DNA of 64,000 bases. Origin: Wurfbainia villosa (lineage: Eukaryota > Streptophyta > Magnoliopsida > Zingiberales > Zingiberaceae). Below, one piece after another: positions 44,810 through 57,648 of the stretch. Each line of letters opens with the position of its first letter. Within the stretch, counting starts at the first letter, position 1. The stretch lies in assembly GCA_025175895.1 (NCBI GenBank), contig CM045989.1, positions 126,121,272-126,185,271 on the forward strand, given 5' to 3'. Under the pieces are notes generated by a model that made no database searches, was not told where the DNA came from, and worked only from the letters and a program-made list of their open reading frames with translations. The translations under genes were made by a program, and so were the position numbers.

Positions 44810-47800
44810 TGTCACGCCTCGAGAGCATGCCGAACCGAAAATCAAACGGACGACACCTCCCCTGTACGTGGCAACATTTCGGGTTAATACAAGGCCCGTA
44901 GGCCCACAATAACAACAATATATATGTATGAAAATAAAAATTACTCAAGACACAGCGGAAACATACTACAACAATAGGATATCAATCCCACACATGCATA
45001 CCGGAATGACTAACACAACACAACAACACAGAACCTCGACAAAATCCGAATATACAATATGTACATCAAGAAAACTCCAAATACAATACACGGCGGACAC
45101 AAAGCCCAAATACACACGAGAGCCTCGGAGGTGAGATGAGACGATGTCAGCTGGCGATGCTCCAATGTCATCACGAAGTCTTCTACCTGTTACCTGGGCG
45201 ACAGAAAACCCAGGGTCCGCGGGGGGTGGTGAGTAAAACTCAGTAGGTAATAGAAAACATGTATATATGTAATATCACATGTATTTCGACAACATAATCT
45301 AGATGTACAACAGGTATATCAGCATAGTATATAAGTACAAGCATATACCGTCTAACTGAATGAACAACATAAAAATGCAGACATACCTGAAGTCTGCCAC
45401 GCTACTCTGATCCAACCTGAACATATATCCAACATATATATATATAACAGGAAGAGTAGACCAACTCAAAATATACTCTAGCTACAGGTCAAGGTATCTA
45501 GGGTGCATCCCAACACATACCAATATCCGACTCAATCAGATAACAAATGTAAGAGACATGCATGAATATGATGTCCACCCAAAAAGCAAGCATAGTACAA
45601 ACAAATGCAACATCACAATAATCATATATATAGGTGTATCTATATATATATTAATCTCAACCATCCATATATATATATACATACATATATGTATCTATAT
45701 ATAGTAATATGCAAAGTGCCATCGATACGGCAATGCGTCGGCATGCATGGTCATCGGCTCACCCTAAAGCTACCACGACCCGGTGTGGCCTCTGGTGGCT
45801 CGAGCATGACAACTCAACACCAACCACTACTCTCGAGTGGCCGAGTGGGCGATGATCGAGTAGCATATAAGCGTAAAGAGCAAGCTACACGATGGGGGTC
45901 CTCTTTGTTGGTCACTCCGATTACTACCCATGAGTGGTCGAGTACCACACGCAGCGGACCGACACGCAAATCCAACTACCACCGCCTATAGTGGTAGAGT
46001 GCGGCACCTCAATGCTCGCCCTCACCTGCATTACTCCTCCTGAGTAAATCAGTAGAGGCGAGATGACCGACGACCATCTCAACCACAAGGAGACCTCGTC
46101 GCCATGCATGTAAATGCATGAATGCAATGTCTCACATACGGACATCCTCCATAGACTCTCTATCTGTAGAGTCATATCAATCTACTCGGCACTCTCTCTA
46201 TCCCGTAGAGAGTCGTGTACTCGATCATAATACTCTCTATCCTCAGAGAGTCATACAAATCTACTCGACGCACTCTCTATCCTGTAGAGAGTCGTACTCA
46301 TCTGATTATAACTAGCCAGGACCACCGGTCCGTAGCGATGCCCTAAGTATCATTCCTCTGCCCATTTTACACAACACATATTTGGTGGTAACATACAACC
46401 TAAGGGTACTAGAACTAATCCTAGGTTAAAGACATTATCTATCTACGGATGACCTTTTTGCCCAATATATAATCAGGTTGTCATCCGGACTTTACCATTT
46501 GCACTTAACTTAAACAAATTCTAAGTTACTTGCATCACCTATATGTATAACTCCTAATCATGGTAAAATAAACATGATATCGAAATGAGTTAATAGCCAA
46601 CGGCAAAGGATCAAGCATACGATAAAAAGAACAGGGTCAAGGTAATATGAACACCTAACATGCTCATATCAATGACTAAATCTGAATGAAATATAACTAC
46701 CCGGACCAGGTAGGAAATTACCCACCTGCTTCGTAGACACCAATCGTCTTTACGCCTGCGAATATCTCGAACCAAAATCCTGCACACAACATAGAACATG
46801 ATTAAGTTCTATTGTACAATGCATAATCGAATCAGACCCCACATCAACTTCGTATCTCAAACAATAAGATTGATTTAGTTATCCAATTAACCTAATCAAC
46901 CTTTCACATTCATCCCTATATTTCATTACCAAAATATTAACTCAAGGTTCACTTACCTTACTGTTCGAATCAACCACCACCGACTCCTTGATACAAAAGA
47001 AACTCCGATCAACACCCATCAATGGGCGTGGTAAAGTTCAATCTCTCCAATGCACTTAGTACCTCCATTCTCTTGCATGCTACGGTAAAAGGAAGACTCG
47101 CCACAACTTAATTTCAATCACTTAGCAATTTACACCTTTCTTACTCTTACACAACTTTTGGATTAATGATTGATGGTTTCAGATATGAAACAATTAGATC
47201 TATCTACCCGAAATCTTTGCTTTAATCACCCATCTCCCCTGAACATAGAAGAGAAAGTAAAATAGACATCAGCAAAGATGATTGAGTTGAAGAATTTACC
47301 AAGCAGCCAGCAGTGCAGGTGTCGATAAGGTCGAGCCAAATACACAAAGACAGAATACCGAATTGGCATCAGTATGAAACCACAATCTATGCTTCTTGCA
47401 TTCTTCCCAGCACAACGAGAGCACGACTGGGCCCACCAGAGTCGTCGATCGCTGGAATTAAGCAAGATCATACTTTAGAACAGGATGGGTCACGAAGATT
47501 CAATTACTAGTTCTCCTTGACTCTAGATCAGTTCCCAATTCTGGCAAAAACCCGAGATCCGCATTTAGGAAGGCCTTGAGATAGCAGATGCGGATCGGAA
47601 ACACCACGTGGGACATCTCGATCCGATTAAGAAGAGGTCTTGGGTGAACACTGCGCATCCACCGACGGCGGTCGCTTTGGTAATCCTCCCTCCGACCGGA
47701 TCTCCCAACAAGAAACGTCGAGCTCCTTCCAATCGGCTCGAGGAGGTGGCCATCGCTGGCGGCGCAAGTGGCGAGGTCGATCGCTCAGCGGTTAGGGCGA

Positions 47801-48332
47801 GATCCGGCGGAGCGGCGGCGATGGGGCACAGGGCATGGCGACGGTGGCAGATCAGTCGAAGGAAGAGCGACGACGGCGTGGGCGCTACCCTCTGCATGAC
47901 CGGCTGGCTTAGGGCGTCGGCGATCGAAGAGCCGAGGAGAGCGCGCGGCGGTAGCGACAGTGGCGTAGCGACTGGCTTGGGGTGTCGGCGATCGAAGAGC
48001 CGAGGAGATCGCGGTGGCATCGGCGATGGCGCGTGTTAGCGCACGAGGAGAAGGCGGCTACCGGTGGAGAGGAGGAAAGGAGCCGGCGTGTCAAGAAGGA
48101 AAATCGCGAGAGAAAGGGGTGTCACGGGAAAATGAAACCGACGGAAACGGAGATAATTAAACTCATTTAATACTGATATAAATAAAGCAGGCTTTACAAA
48201 AGCCTGTTTGCTTTATCCCCACGAAATATCCATAGAACCTCCATTTAAATCCAGAAAAATGTCTAAAAATTCCTGAAAAATTCCATAAGCCAATTTCTTA
48301 ATTAGCAAGATTTTTTTTTCCGGTATCTTACA
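44810..48332 (-). repeat. Gypsy 3' LTR, about 3.5 kb
   Basis: On the minus strand starts TGTAAGATACCGG after the purine tract TAAGTGGGGGAGAA and ends ...CTCGAGGCGTGACA. It includes GC-rich promoter-proximal sequence (47565-48130) and hairpin-rich minisatellites at 45790-46050 and 46150-46312. ORFs in the GC-rich part are not supported as genes. Confidence 0.78.
46150..46312. repeat. Minisatellite of about 40-bp hairpin units
   Basis: Four tandem units, each with ACTCTCTATCC(T/C)GTAGAGAGT-type inverted repeats followed by a CATATCAATCTACTCG-like spacer. Confidence 0.85.
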
Positions 48333-48346
48333 TTCTCCCCCACTTA
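48333..48346 (-). other. Gypsy polypurine tract
   Basis: Minus-strand TTAAGTGGGGGAGAA directly precedes the LTR start TGTAAGAT. Confidence 0.85.
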
Positions 48347-48429
48347 ATAAAATTTGGTCCCCAAATTTCGTACTTACATGAAAAATTAATTCAGCAAGAT
48401 TCCGAAATGACCATATGCCTCAAGTGAAC

Positions 48430-49700
48430 AGGTGAGGGTACCGAGCTCGGATAGTATCTTCGAGCTCCCACGTAGCCTCCTCATCAGTATGATACTGTTA
48501 CCCAACTTTTACGAGTCGGATGGTCTTGTTTCGCATCGCCGCCCTTACTGACTCGGGCTCCTGGAATCACCTCGTAAGTCGCATTAGACTGAGGTAAAAT
48601 TCGAAACCTCTTTCAGAGCATGATCAACATGTGACATGTATTTCCTCAGTATAAAAATAGGAAATACGTTGTGAGCACCCGCAAATGTCGAAGGTAAAGC
48701 TAATCGATAAGCTACACCTCCATAATCCACGACACAAGATCTGAATAGATCCTCCAATGTCTAAATGATACACTTAGACCGTTCATCTGTCTGCGGATGA
48801 AATGTTGCACTAAGCCGAAGCTCTGTGCCCATAGTCTGGTGCAGGCTCTATCAAAATCGCGAGGTAAATCGCGAATCTCTATCCGATATGGTACTTAAAA
48901 GTATCCCACGCAATCTGATAATCTTTCGGTAATACAACTCTACCGAATGATCCAACAAGTACGACCCACGAATATAAAGGAAATGAGCTGATTTGGTCAG
49001 TCGATCCACACTCACCCAAATCGCACCATGTCCTTTACGGGTTCTAGGCAATCCCGTAACGCAATCAGTGATATGCTCCCACTTCCATTACGAAATCGGA
49101 ATTTTCTAGAGCAATCCAACGAGTTCTTGATGTTCAGCCTTCACCTACTGGCATACTAAACATCGAGCAGCAAAATCTGCTATAACTCTCTTTATACCAT
49201 TCCACCAGTATAAACGTCTCATATCCCGGTACATCCGAGTACCACCAGGATGCATAGCAAATCTCAATTGATGTGTCTCCGGTAGCAACTCTATCTTAAG
49301 TGAATGCGTGTCCAGAACACATATCCATATTAGAGAAGGAAAATTATCTTCTCACAAGATAAGTCCATCTACCGTCCAAGATCCACACCACCACACACTC
49401 TGTAAGTGCATGGGAGATTATAGCGCCCAATCTCGTAAGTTGCAACCGTTCGCGTTCCAGCAACTCTATTGTAGCTACCGAGTAGCTAGTTAAATTCAAT
49501 GAGCACTTCTGCTCCATACATCTACAAATCCAAATAATAACTACTAAAGGCACGTCATGTATATGACAGACTATCTCGTAGTTTCTTAACTGTCGTAAGC
49601 ATAAGATATGCCTCATTCAACTGTATCGGACTCGCTCCGATCCCTGAAATGACGCATCTGCGTACATCATCCTTTTATCTACTCCGGAAGAATTAACTAA
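48430..49700 (-). pseudogene. Ty3/gypsy RNase H-integrase tail, decayed
   Basis: The minus strand encodes, in shifting frames, the linker after RNase H (about 49616-49344), the integrase zinc-finger region (about 49260-49130: AMHPGGTRMYRDMRRLYWW-like residues, then a RCLVCQ stretch), and the catalytic core at 49051-48851 (LPRTRKGHGAIWVSVDRLTKSAHF, LLSTISDRDSRFTSRF). Downstream residues resemble the C-terminal HPQTD...GVAYRLALP region to about 48430. Integrase inserts the element cDNA. Frameshifts and stops occur at many points. Confidence 0.82.
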
Positions 49701-51896
49701 TACTCGTGTAAAAGTTAACCGCCGTCTAGGTCTTGTAACTGGTTTCACCAGCTTCCGACTAAATGATTTCCAACATCACCTTTGTCAAACAAGTTTGTGG
49801 TATAGTAATGTCAACCATTCTATCCACATCTACGGAATTAACCAAAACATACAAGGAAAACCACCATCTACGGTGGTCGAGTGCGCAACTCCAACTACCA
49901 CAATCAACAGTGGCCAAGTTACGCAACTCCAACAACTACAAAAGGATCCAATCGTGTTCAAGATACACGATTCTCAAATCCAGGGAAAACTAAATCGTTA
50001 ATTAGTCAAACAACTTAATCAAAATTCATACTATTCATACCAAGTATGAAATTATCGTCTCCACACACCTGCATCCCCTTTACTCTAAGCTGACGATATA
50101 ATAATCATTACATCGACAATGATAATCGTATGACATCATGTCACTACAATATCAGTACTCCAGTCGTAAACCAACCTTAGAGTATACACATATGTCTTTG
50201 ACTGATCTAAATAGATCATCTATCCACAACAAAGGATATTTACTTTCAACAACTATCGCATTCTATCATCGATAATCGATGAATAATCTCAAAGATTCAT
50301 CCCTCTTTCAATAAAGAGTTCTGAATCCTTCTTAAGGAGGAATACTGGGATAGATAAATATCCCCTCCAACATCTCCTATAATCACAACTTACGTTCTTC
50401 CAATTTCCATAGTGTTTAGTAACACTTATACCAGTCAAATTATCACCCGGTATAGGATCTTCGATATCGGAACTATTTCCGCAATCATTTCGATCGCCTA
50501 CTCCACTTGCCTATGCAACGGCAAACCTTGGAATTCATCAGAAACTACATCCGAATACTCTCAGATTATACGCACATCCGAGAGCATATCGTACCATACT
50601 TCCAACAATTTGACCATCCGTAAGGATATGTCTACAGTAAAAATATATCTATCAGAGTCTAAGGGCATCCCTTGACTTCTTAATTGTTGATCCTCATCTC
50701 ACCTGATGGTAGAGATACCATCGACCCACAAGTCGATGTAAAGGACCCTTCTAATCCAACCGAGAATGTTCTAGATACAGATACCTGTAACTACAAGCAT
50801 CTCTCAACATATTAACTTAAAAGGGTAAAACTAGAGTAATACCCTGAACGATAAAATATCTGTTGATCCGATCCCGAAGGCTCCACATAGGTCTCGGTCT
50901 TTCTCCGAAGAGAAAAGATCAGATTCAACAGTCCACGACAAAGCGGTTGCATTTCCGCGACGAATGCCTCGGGGATTTTTCCCTAGATCATCCGATCCCA
51001 TCACTTAATTCTACAAGCTGCAACTGTAAAATTCTGAATAGACACGACCTTCGTCGTATACTCTCTCTTCTGTACTAAGAAACTCACATCTGGAGGTAAC
51101 TGTTGTTGTCTGCTGAATCTTCTAAGATGTCTTCTGGCGATCTTTGCTTACGTCGATCTGCTTTGAAGGGAGTATCACGGAACTTCAACCACGCTTGAGG
51201 TAGTAGGTTGATGCTGATTAGGTAACCCACATCTTCTGTGTTGATCTCTGCTGTCGAGACGATGCATCTTCCTCCCGGAACACCATCGATAGTCTTCAAC
51301 TGAATCTTCAAAGTACACCTCCTTCACGGTACTGGTAGCAACACCTGAACTGATCCAACGGATAATCTGACTTCGCGTGTCTTTGTGGTCCTCACTACAC
51401 ACACACAATTCCTTCGGAGTCTTTGTTCTGATTTTGCTGATATCCACAAGAACCTTCTGATGATCTGCGATTGGTCTTCTATAATCGGAAAGTAGCCCCA
51501 AGGCCTCTGACTCTGATCTTGCTCCTTTTGTCCAACATTCGGAGACTTCTGACTCTATTACGTTGACCTGCATTATTTGCTTATCAGTCTCCAACTCTTA
51601 AACCCTTGTACGGAGTCATTTCTAAACTCCTGTCTCAATCCAACGTCTTCCGGCAGGATCTGGTAGAAGATCCCGACATCCTTATCCGACTATAAGCCAA
51701 TAACTCTGAGTGGCTTAAATCATCCATTCATCTAGCTATTAGGTGGCCGTAACCTCCGCAAGTCTCACGACTCTGCACCGTACACTGTTACTAACCGAGC
51801 GCCCTTTCTGGAAGCTCAAGAATTCCTTACAATGTGTCACAAAAGTGACACAGGGAAATATTCTCTTTCAACATCACGTGACACAGGGATCTTACA
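49701..51896 (-). other. Unresolved right part of the gypsy element
   Basis: No RT, protease or gag motif recognised in six frames. The phrase CCACCATCTACGGTGGTCGAGT and its neighbour (about 49862-49930) resemble hairpin units of the 3' LTR (45960-46000), so part of this stretch may be 5' LTR-derived sequence. Ends ...GGATCTTACA before the TSD. Confidence 0.5.
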
Positions 51897-52261
51897 GTCA
51901 GCCTAGTGGGGACTGACACTATAGACCATGTCCTGAACCAAGTGGGTATAAGATGAGTGAAGGGAATGAGGCACGATTCATTCGAGCTGCTGAAAGATTT
52001 TAGAAATAGTTCTGGATCAACCGTTGATCTTTTCGGTTAATTGGGGATCATGATGTACTACTAGGTGCCACTCATGATCGTTCTATAATTAATGGTTAAT
52101 TATAGATGACCAATATAAATCGAGAACCTATTTGGTCACACGCACAACGAGCGTAATCCGAAGGATTTAAAATGAGCTTGAGAATGAGATTATGAGACCG
52201 AGAGAAACTAGGTTTGGTTGGACCAAACATGGAGCGAGCATGAAATCATTTCAGTCGCAAT

Positions 52262-53665
52262 TGTTAGGAATATTGTAACGGCTAGAGGGGGAGGGTGAAT
52301 AGCTTCAATGTAATTCTTTCGCGTTTGTTTCTACAATTTCGTTAGCGCAGTGGAAATAGAAAAGTAATAACGATAACGAAATTCACAACACGCTAACGCA
52401 ACGATATAATGTGGTTCGGAACCGCACGGTTCCTACTCCACGGATCGGGTTCGTACGAACCCTAACGATGCCAATCAACACCACTATAACAATAACTCCT
52501 TCTCGGAACAATCCGGAGGTGAAGAAACCTCGTACAATATGATTACAACAATAATCAAGTAGATACAAGCAAAAACAATATGAAATACAAATGCAAGTAA
52601 AGGAAAAACACTTTACAAGAGCTTTGGATTGCTTGATCTTTGATTGCCTTGAACTAGCTTTGAAGGACTGGAAAACACCAACTTCCCCCTTCAATTTCGC
52701 TCAAGAAAATCGCTATCTTTTCCTCCATCACGAGCTCCTTATATAGCTTCAACCTGTGCTGGAAAAGGTTGATCAGTCGACTGATCGGGACCATCAGTCG
52801 ACTGATCACACTGTTGCTGTGAGATAACGGTGTAATCCACGCTGAAAAAATCCAACGGCTAGGACATCAGTCGACTGATCATGACCATCAGTCGACTGAT
52901 GAGCCATCACTCGCGCTCGTCTCAAAGAATCGAGTGAGACTCCATTCTCGTGGCGAAATTCGAGCATCACGATCGATAACATAATCGATCATGCTCATCA
53001 TCGATCGGCTAACAAAGCGGTGGCAATCGATCATTGCTAGGCTACTCGAGTCAAACCTAGTTGATTCGATCGGTCGCCGCCACATGGCACGACCGCACAC
53101 CTCAAACATGAGGTTTTAACCCAAGTATGGTTCCCCCATACTTGCTAGACCACCCTTAGCCTAGACCTAAGCCTTCTAGCCACCTCCATCAGCCTCACGC
53201 CTCTCGGATCCCTCCAAGTCATCCATGACTTGTTCATCCATCGCGTTAGCCTTCAGGTGCTTCCATCGGCTATGTCATGCTAACGGTGTATACACCGCCA
53301 AGGCACTTTGGACTTACGCCGCCAAGACTCCGCTTGGACTTTACGCCACCAACCATTGGACTTATGCTGCCAAGACTCCCGCTTGGACTTTACGCCGCCA
53401 ATATCAAACCCTTGGACTTCTCAAATGTCAAGACTCAAGCTTGGACTTTCCCTTGCCAACCCATGTTGGACTTTTCATGCCAAGACCCATGCTTGGACTT
53501 TTCATGTGCCAAGTGTCCCACTTGGACTTTCCATGCCAAGTACTCAAGACTTGGACTTTACCAAATGACAATTACATTGTCATATGTTTTTGTCGAAACA
53601 TCAAAACATCACTCAAGTCAAACTCGAGTCCTGGTCAATCGTGACCTGGGCCGATTGCACCAACA
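52262..53665 (-). repeat. TRG-4 3' LTR
   Basis: TGTTAGGAATATTG...GATTGCACCAACA, 1404 bp. The minus-strand TATA box CTATATAAGG lies at 52746-52737. The palindrome zone 52765-53090 is partly intact and partly replaced by CGATCG-rich sequence. Confidence 0.9.
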
Positions 53666-55269
53666 ATCTCCCCCTTTTTGATGTTTGACAAAAACCAAAC
53701 AAATTATTGAGTTAGAACACTAACTCAAATCCCTTACCAATTATCCCAAATTGGTAAATACTCTCCAAATGTTCTCCCCCAAACATTCTCCCCCTTTTTG
53801 ACTAACATAAAAAAGGTTTCCTCCCCAAGAGGGTCAATGTCTCATGTCCCAATGAGATCTTACAATCTCCCCCTTGGTCCAAAACTACTTAGGATGCCTA
53901 CCATCTTCCTAGTGATAAGTCCAATATCACTCAAGAGAGACAATCCCATTTACTCTCCCAATTTCCAAATTGGGTCTCTCAAAAGTCCCATCAATTTCCC
54001 AATTGATGTCATATTCTCCCAATAACTTCTCCTCTTCAAGGAGAAAAACACATCCATCATCCCAAGATGGATACCTCCCCCTAAAGGCTTGCTCCCCCTT
54101 GACCATTGCATCAACAATGTCCTTGGGCAGTCCCTAAGCCAATAGGAACTCTAAACCATCAAAATTAAGGTTAGAAATTCAATATAGAACTTTCCAACAC
54201 CTTAAAATTGATACAAACCCTAAATACTTCTCCTAATCCATATCCAATGGATTTTCACCCTTTATAATGCTACCCAAAGCATATCCTAGGGTTAGGAGTG
54301 ATTAGGGGCTATAACCGTAGCTGAAATCGGGTTAAACAATCTTGTTTTCCTCGAATCAGCTACCAATGAAAGTGATTCGTAAATCACGATCGACACCTCC
54401 ATCGATCGCCACCAATATCATCGATTGATAATGAAATTTAATTTGATTATCGAGTTAATTTCTAAAATCATAACTAATTATACGTATATCGAAAAATCAC
54501 GAAATTTGGTATGTATAATAATAATAACACATACAATCGAAAATTTTGGAAAAATATTTTTACCATCGAAATAGGAGATTGATACAAAATTCAAAAGTGA
54601 TTAAAAACTTTAAAGTTTAAGCTCACTTTGTATCAATCTTATCAATGGTGATTGCTATCAAAAGATAGGCTTCACCAAGGTTTTTCAAAATGATTTCAAA
54701 ATGTTTTTGAAAGCCTATTTTGAACCATAATTTATTGGCTAAATAACATAGCTTGTATATTAGCTTTCCTTATGATTCTTGGTGATAATTAGAATAAGTT
54801 TGAGTTCATCTAGATGCACTACCCATGCACCTTGAACCTAACTTATTATCCTAGCATCTCACATGTATCTAGGATGTATAAATACACATACATGTCAATG
54901 TGATGTGAGATGTGGGTTTGGATTCACTTTATCTAGGGTTTCATGCATTTCTTAGGCAACCCTACTTGATTCCCTTATAAATGGGACTTCAAGTCATGTC
55001 ATAGTCCTTAAATCAATTTCAACCAATTGCCTTAAATGCATGAATGATTATGGCATCAGAAATGATATAAATAAGCATATGCTCATAATCATGATGTCAT
55101 GGCATAAGATGAAATTTAAGAACACATGACATCTAAAATAACTCTAAACAATGACATGACATGGTATATGATAGGATGTGATTTTATGTCATGATATATC
55201 AACTTTCATAAGCAATACAATTATACAAATACTCATCCAGACACACAAGATTTTTAGAAACAAAAATTT
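53666..55269 (-). other. TRG-4 polypurine tract and non-coding 3' region
   Basis: Minus-strand CAAAAAGGGGGAGAT (53680-53666) abuts the LTR. The rest corresponds to 13420-14813 of TRG-3, inverted. A CGATCGATCG-rich patch at about 54370-54440 replaces the palindromes seen at 14196-14270. Confidence 0.78.
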
Positions 55270-55421
55270 CATTTAACTTAAAAATTTAGTCTTTTACATT
55301 CAAAATGGAGATTGGCTATGCTCAATCTCACTACAAAAACTGACAACCACAGAAAATCTAATATCCTCAATATCTAATTGTCTGCAGGAGGTGGCGGTGG
55401 AGGAGGCTGCTGACTCAGGGT

Positions 55422-56550
55422 TCAGGCCCGCATCATCTCTAATATATCGAGCTGACACTGCTCGATGCGGCTCTGGGACTCCTCCATCCGATCCAGACGT
55501 GCGCTGAAGGATGCCTGGCCTACCAATAACTCGATAAATGGCCAACCGATCACCGATAGTCCAAATCTGGACTCAGCACGACGATCATTTGATGGACCCG
55601 CCGCTGATGCATCTGCCGGCATATGATCATCCTCATCAGCGGCGTCTACATCCTCGTAGTCCTCTGTTGTATCTCTGGGTACTGGAGGAGGCTCTCTGCG
55701 TGCCCTGGGTGGTGGTCGTGGCGCCAACTCCATCTCGGCCCATTAGTAGCTTTGCTAACGAGAAGTTCTGGAATCGATATACGTACACCTCCGATAGCGC
55801 TCTCAGAGAACCCCTGTGGATGTTAACCCCTACGGACTCTAGCCATGCTGTGATGATATGACCATATGGCATATGCACTTTCCCTTGGACAGGGGAAGTG
55901 AAATGCACAATGCAATGAAACATGTTTAGTGCAAAGTTAATGTCTAACCTATGCCACATGGCGTATAGAAGAAATAGATGGGGAGGCCGAATCTTGGCCA
56001 GACCCCGAGTGACGATAGGAAGAAAACACCCAACAATGACCTTGTAAAGGACATTGTCAGGTGCAGATAACTCAGTGATAGGGAATAAGTTTTGGGCCGG
56101 TGGACGAGGATAACCAAAGATATGCTCATGCATGGACTCCATAGAGATATGGTCAAAGGGCTCAGGTAAAGGAAAATCCATGGTAGGGAAAAAGATAAAG
56201 GTGTCATCTGAGGGCCTACACTCGAGAAACTCCTGCAGTATCGCAGGAGTGAACTCTAACTCACGTTTTGCAATGCGAGTAGTGTAGGTAGGACCGTCAT
56301 CCACCTTTTTTAGGTTTTGATAAAATTCCTTAAGAAGGTCATCATTAATTGGATGCGTGCATAAGACGACTTTCATGAGATTATAGTATGCAATTAATTC
56401 TATGACATCACTACAATGGCGGTTGAAAAAGTCCTTATCGATGTACCTAACCAACATAGGCTGGTACAATCGAGATTCACCCTCGGGTGGATCATTCCTA
56501 CGGGCTCTCCTATTATGAATGCAATGTAATGATATGACATGCAAGGACAT
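55422..56550 (-). pseudogene. Plant-transposon-domain ORF inside TRG-4
   Basis: On the minus strand a 304-codon open frame (56550-55636) includes MLVRYIDKDFFNRH, DDLLKEFYQNLKKV, EFLECRPSDDTFIF, RGLAKIRPPHLFLLYAMWHR, NMFHCIVHF and MPYGHIITAWLESVGV. It continues after a frame change (near 55740) in 55733-55425, which has an acidic linker and a short heptad tail. This arrangement matches the putative plant transposon domain found in many retroelement ORFs and is of the same general type as the Athila ORF at 5844-7380. Function unknown. It is absent from TRG-1 and TRG-3, so TRG-4 seems to have acquired it. The true start is uncertain: several Met residues near 56550 precede the conserved part. 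Confidence 0.68.
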
Positions 56551-57648
56551 AATACATGATTAGATAAAAACTAAATTATAACGGAAAGGAAAATTAGGGC
56601 TTGGGTAAAAAGATTTTGCTTAGGCGCCATTTGGAGGTGTGGCCGGAGGGAAAACTCAGATGTTACTGGGGGGTCGTCAGAAAATTCGCCGAAGACGCCA
56701 AAACCCTAATCGGAACAAGGAACCAACCCTAGAATGAGTGAAATGAGGCTTGAAATAAGTGAACTAAGGTAAAATAGGGCTCATCTAACAAACCTAACAC
56801 CTTGGGCGGCTGGCACGGCCGGAAGGATCGTCGGAGAACAAGAATGGCGATCGGAGAAGGAGAGAAGAACGAAGGCGCGTCGAGTGAAGACGCCGAACCC
56901 TAGCGGTTCGGCGTTATAAAATTGCGATCTGATCGGTGATGACGATCGATCGGTGATCCGATCGATCGCGGCGACATAGGTTTACCGGCCGTGGTCGATC
57001 GGCTCGGCTCAAAGAATCGCTGAACCTTCGCGACCTTCGTGACGCGGTACGGATCGGATCGATGTTGCTCATCATCGATTGATGTGCGCATCACCGATCG
57101 CTCGTCGAGCACTCGATCGATGACCCTCGACCTCGGTGAGCGATTGCCATAAGTCGTGATGTTCGCGTAGTCATGATGACGCATCGTATCGTCTCGATTT
57201 CATTTCTTCATCTAATTAATCCATTTTATCATGTTTATTCTTGTATATCGAATATATTGATGTTACACTTACATTCATGTATTCGTTAATGTATTTTAAT
57301 ATTTTATTTCATTTTTGCAAACATTAACATTCAATGATTTCCAAATCCTAACATCTCACCCTTTCTAAGTGTTGAAATACACAATCAAGGTAAAAGACTT
57401 GTTTTGTGAGATGCAATCCATCCTAGACATTCCTTCCATGCAAACATATGGTAAAACATATGAAGCATGGTGAGTACAATACATCAAGTTGTGTGACACT
57501 TGAGTATCACTCTTGATGTTACTTTTACATGAACTTTTAAAGTGTGTCAACAATCAAAGTTACACACTATGATCTCTAAATCTAGATTGTGCCAATTTTG
57601 ATCATTTTATCAAACTTCTCAATTAGTATTGGCACATCCTAAACCCAC
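56551..57648. other. Flank of the extra ORF in TRG-4
   Basis: On the minus strand, upstream of the ORF: GC-rich CGATCG-rich sequence (56900-57180) and AT-rich sequence (57190-57360). The stretch 57541-57648 matches the start of the TRG-3 non-coding region. No further gene. Confidence 0.55.

Larger units (their letters stand above)
44810..51896 (-). mobile_element. Ty3/gypsy chromovirus-type element (minus), TSD GTCAG
   Basis: Plus-strand ends TGTCACGCC... (44810) and ...GGATCTTACA (51896), flanked by GTCAG (44805-44809 and 51897-51901). The 3' LTR is 44810-48332, the polypurine tract 48333-48346, and integrase about 48430-49330. The expected 5' LTR of 3.5 kb does not fit in the 2.2 kb right of integrase, so that side is deleted or recombined. 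RT and gag were not recognised. Confidence 0.8.

Noticed and set aside
47565..48170. GC-rich ORFs up to 151 codons on both strands
   Set aside because: They lie within the gypsy LTR, overlap each other on both strands and show no domain; the openness follows from GC content.
51175..51594. 139-codon minus-strand ORF as a gypsy gag
   Set aside because: No retrotransposon-gag motif, knuckle or conserved tryptophan pattern could be recognised.
53225..53681. Overlapping 86-139 codon ORFs (also at 60293-60766, 17926-18339, 9951-10253)
   Set aside because: They are translations of the CCAA...TTGG minisatellite in three frames and show only repetitive LDF/LGL/WTF patterns.
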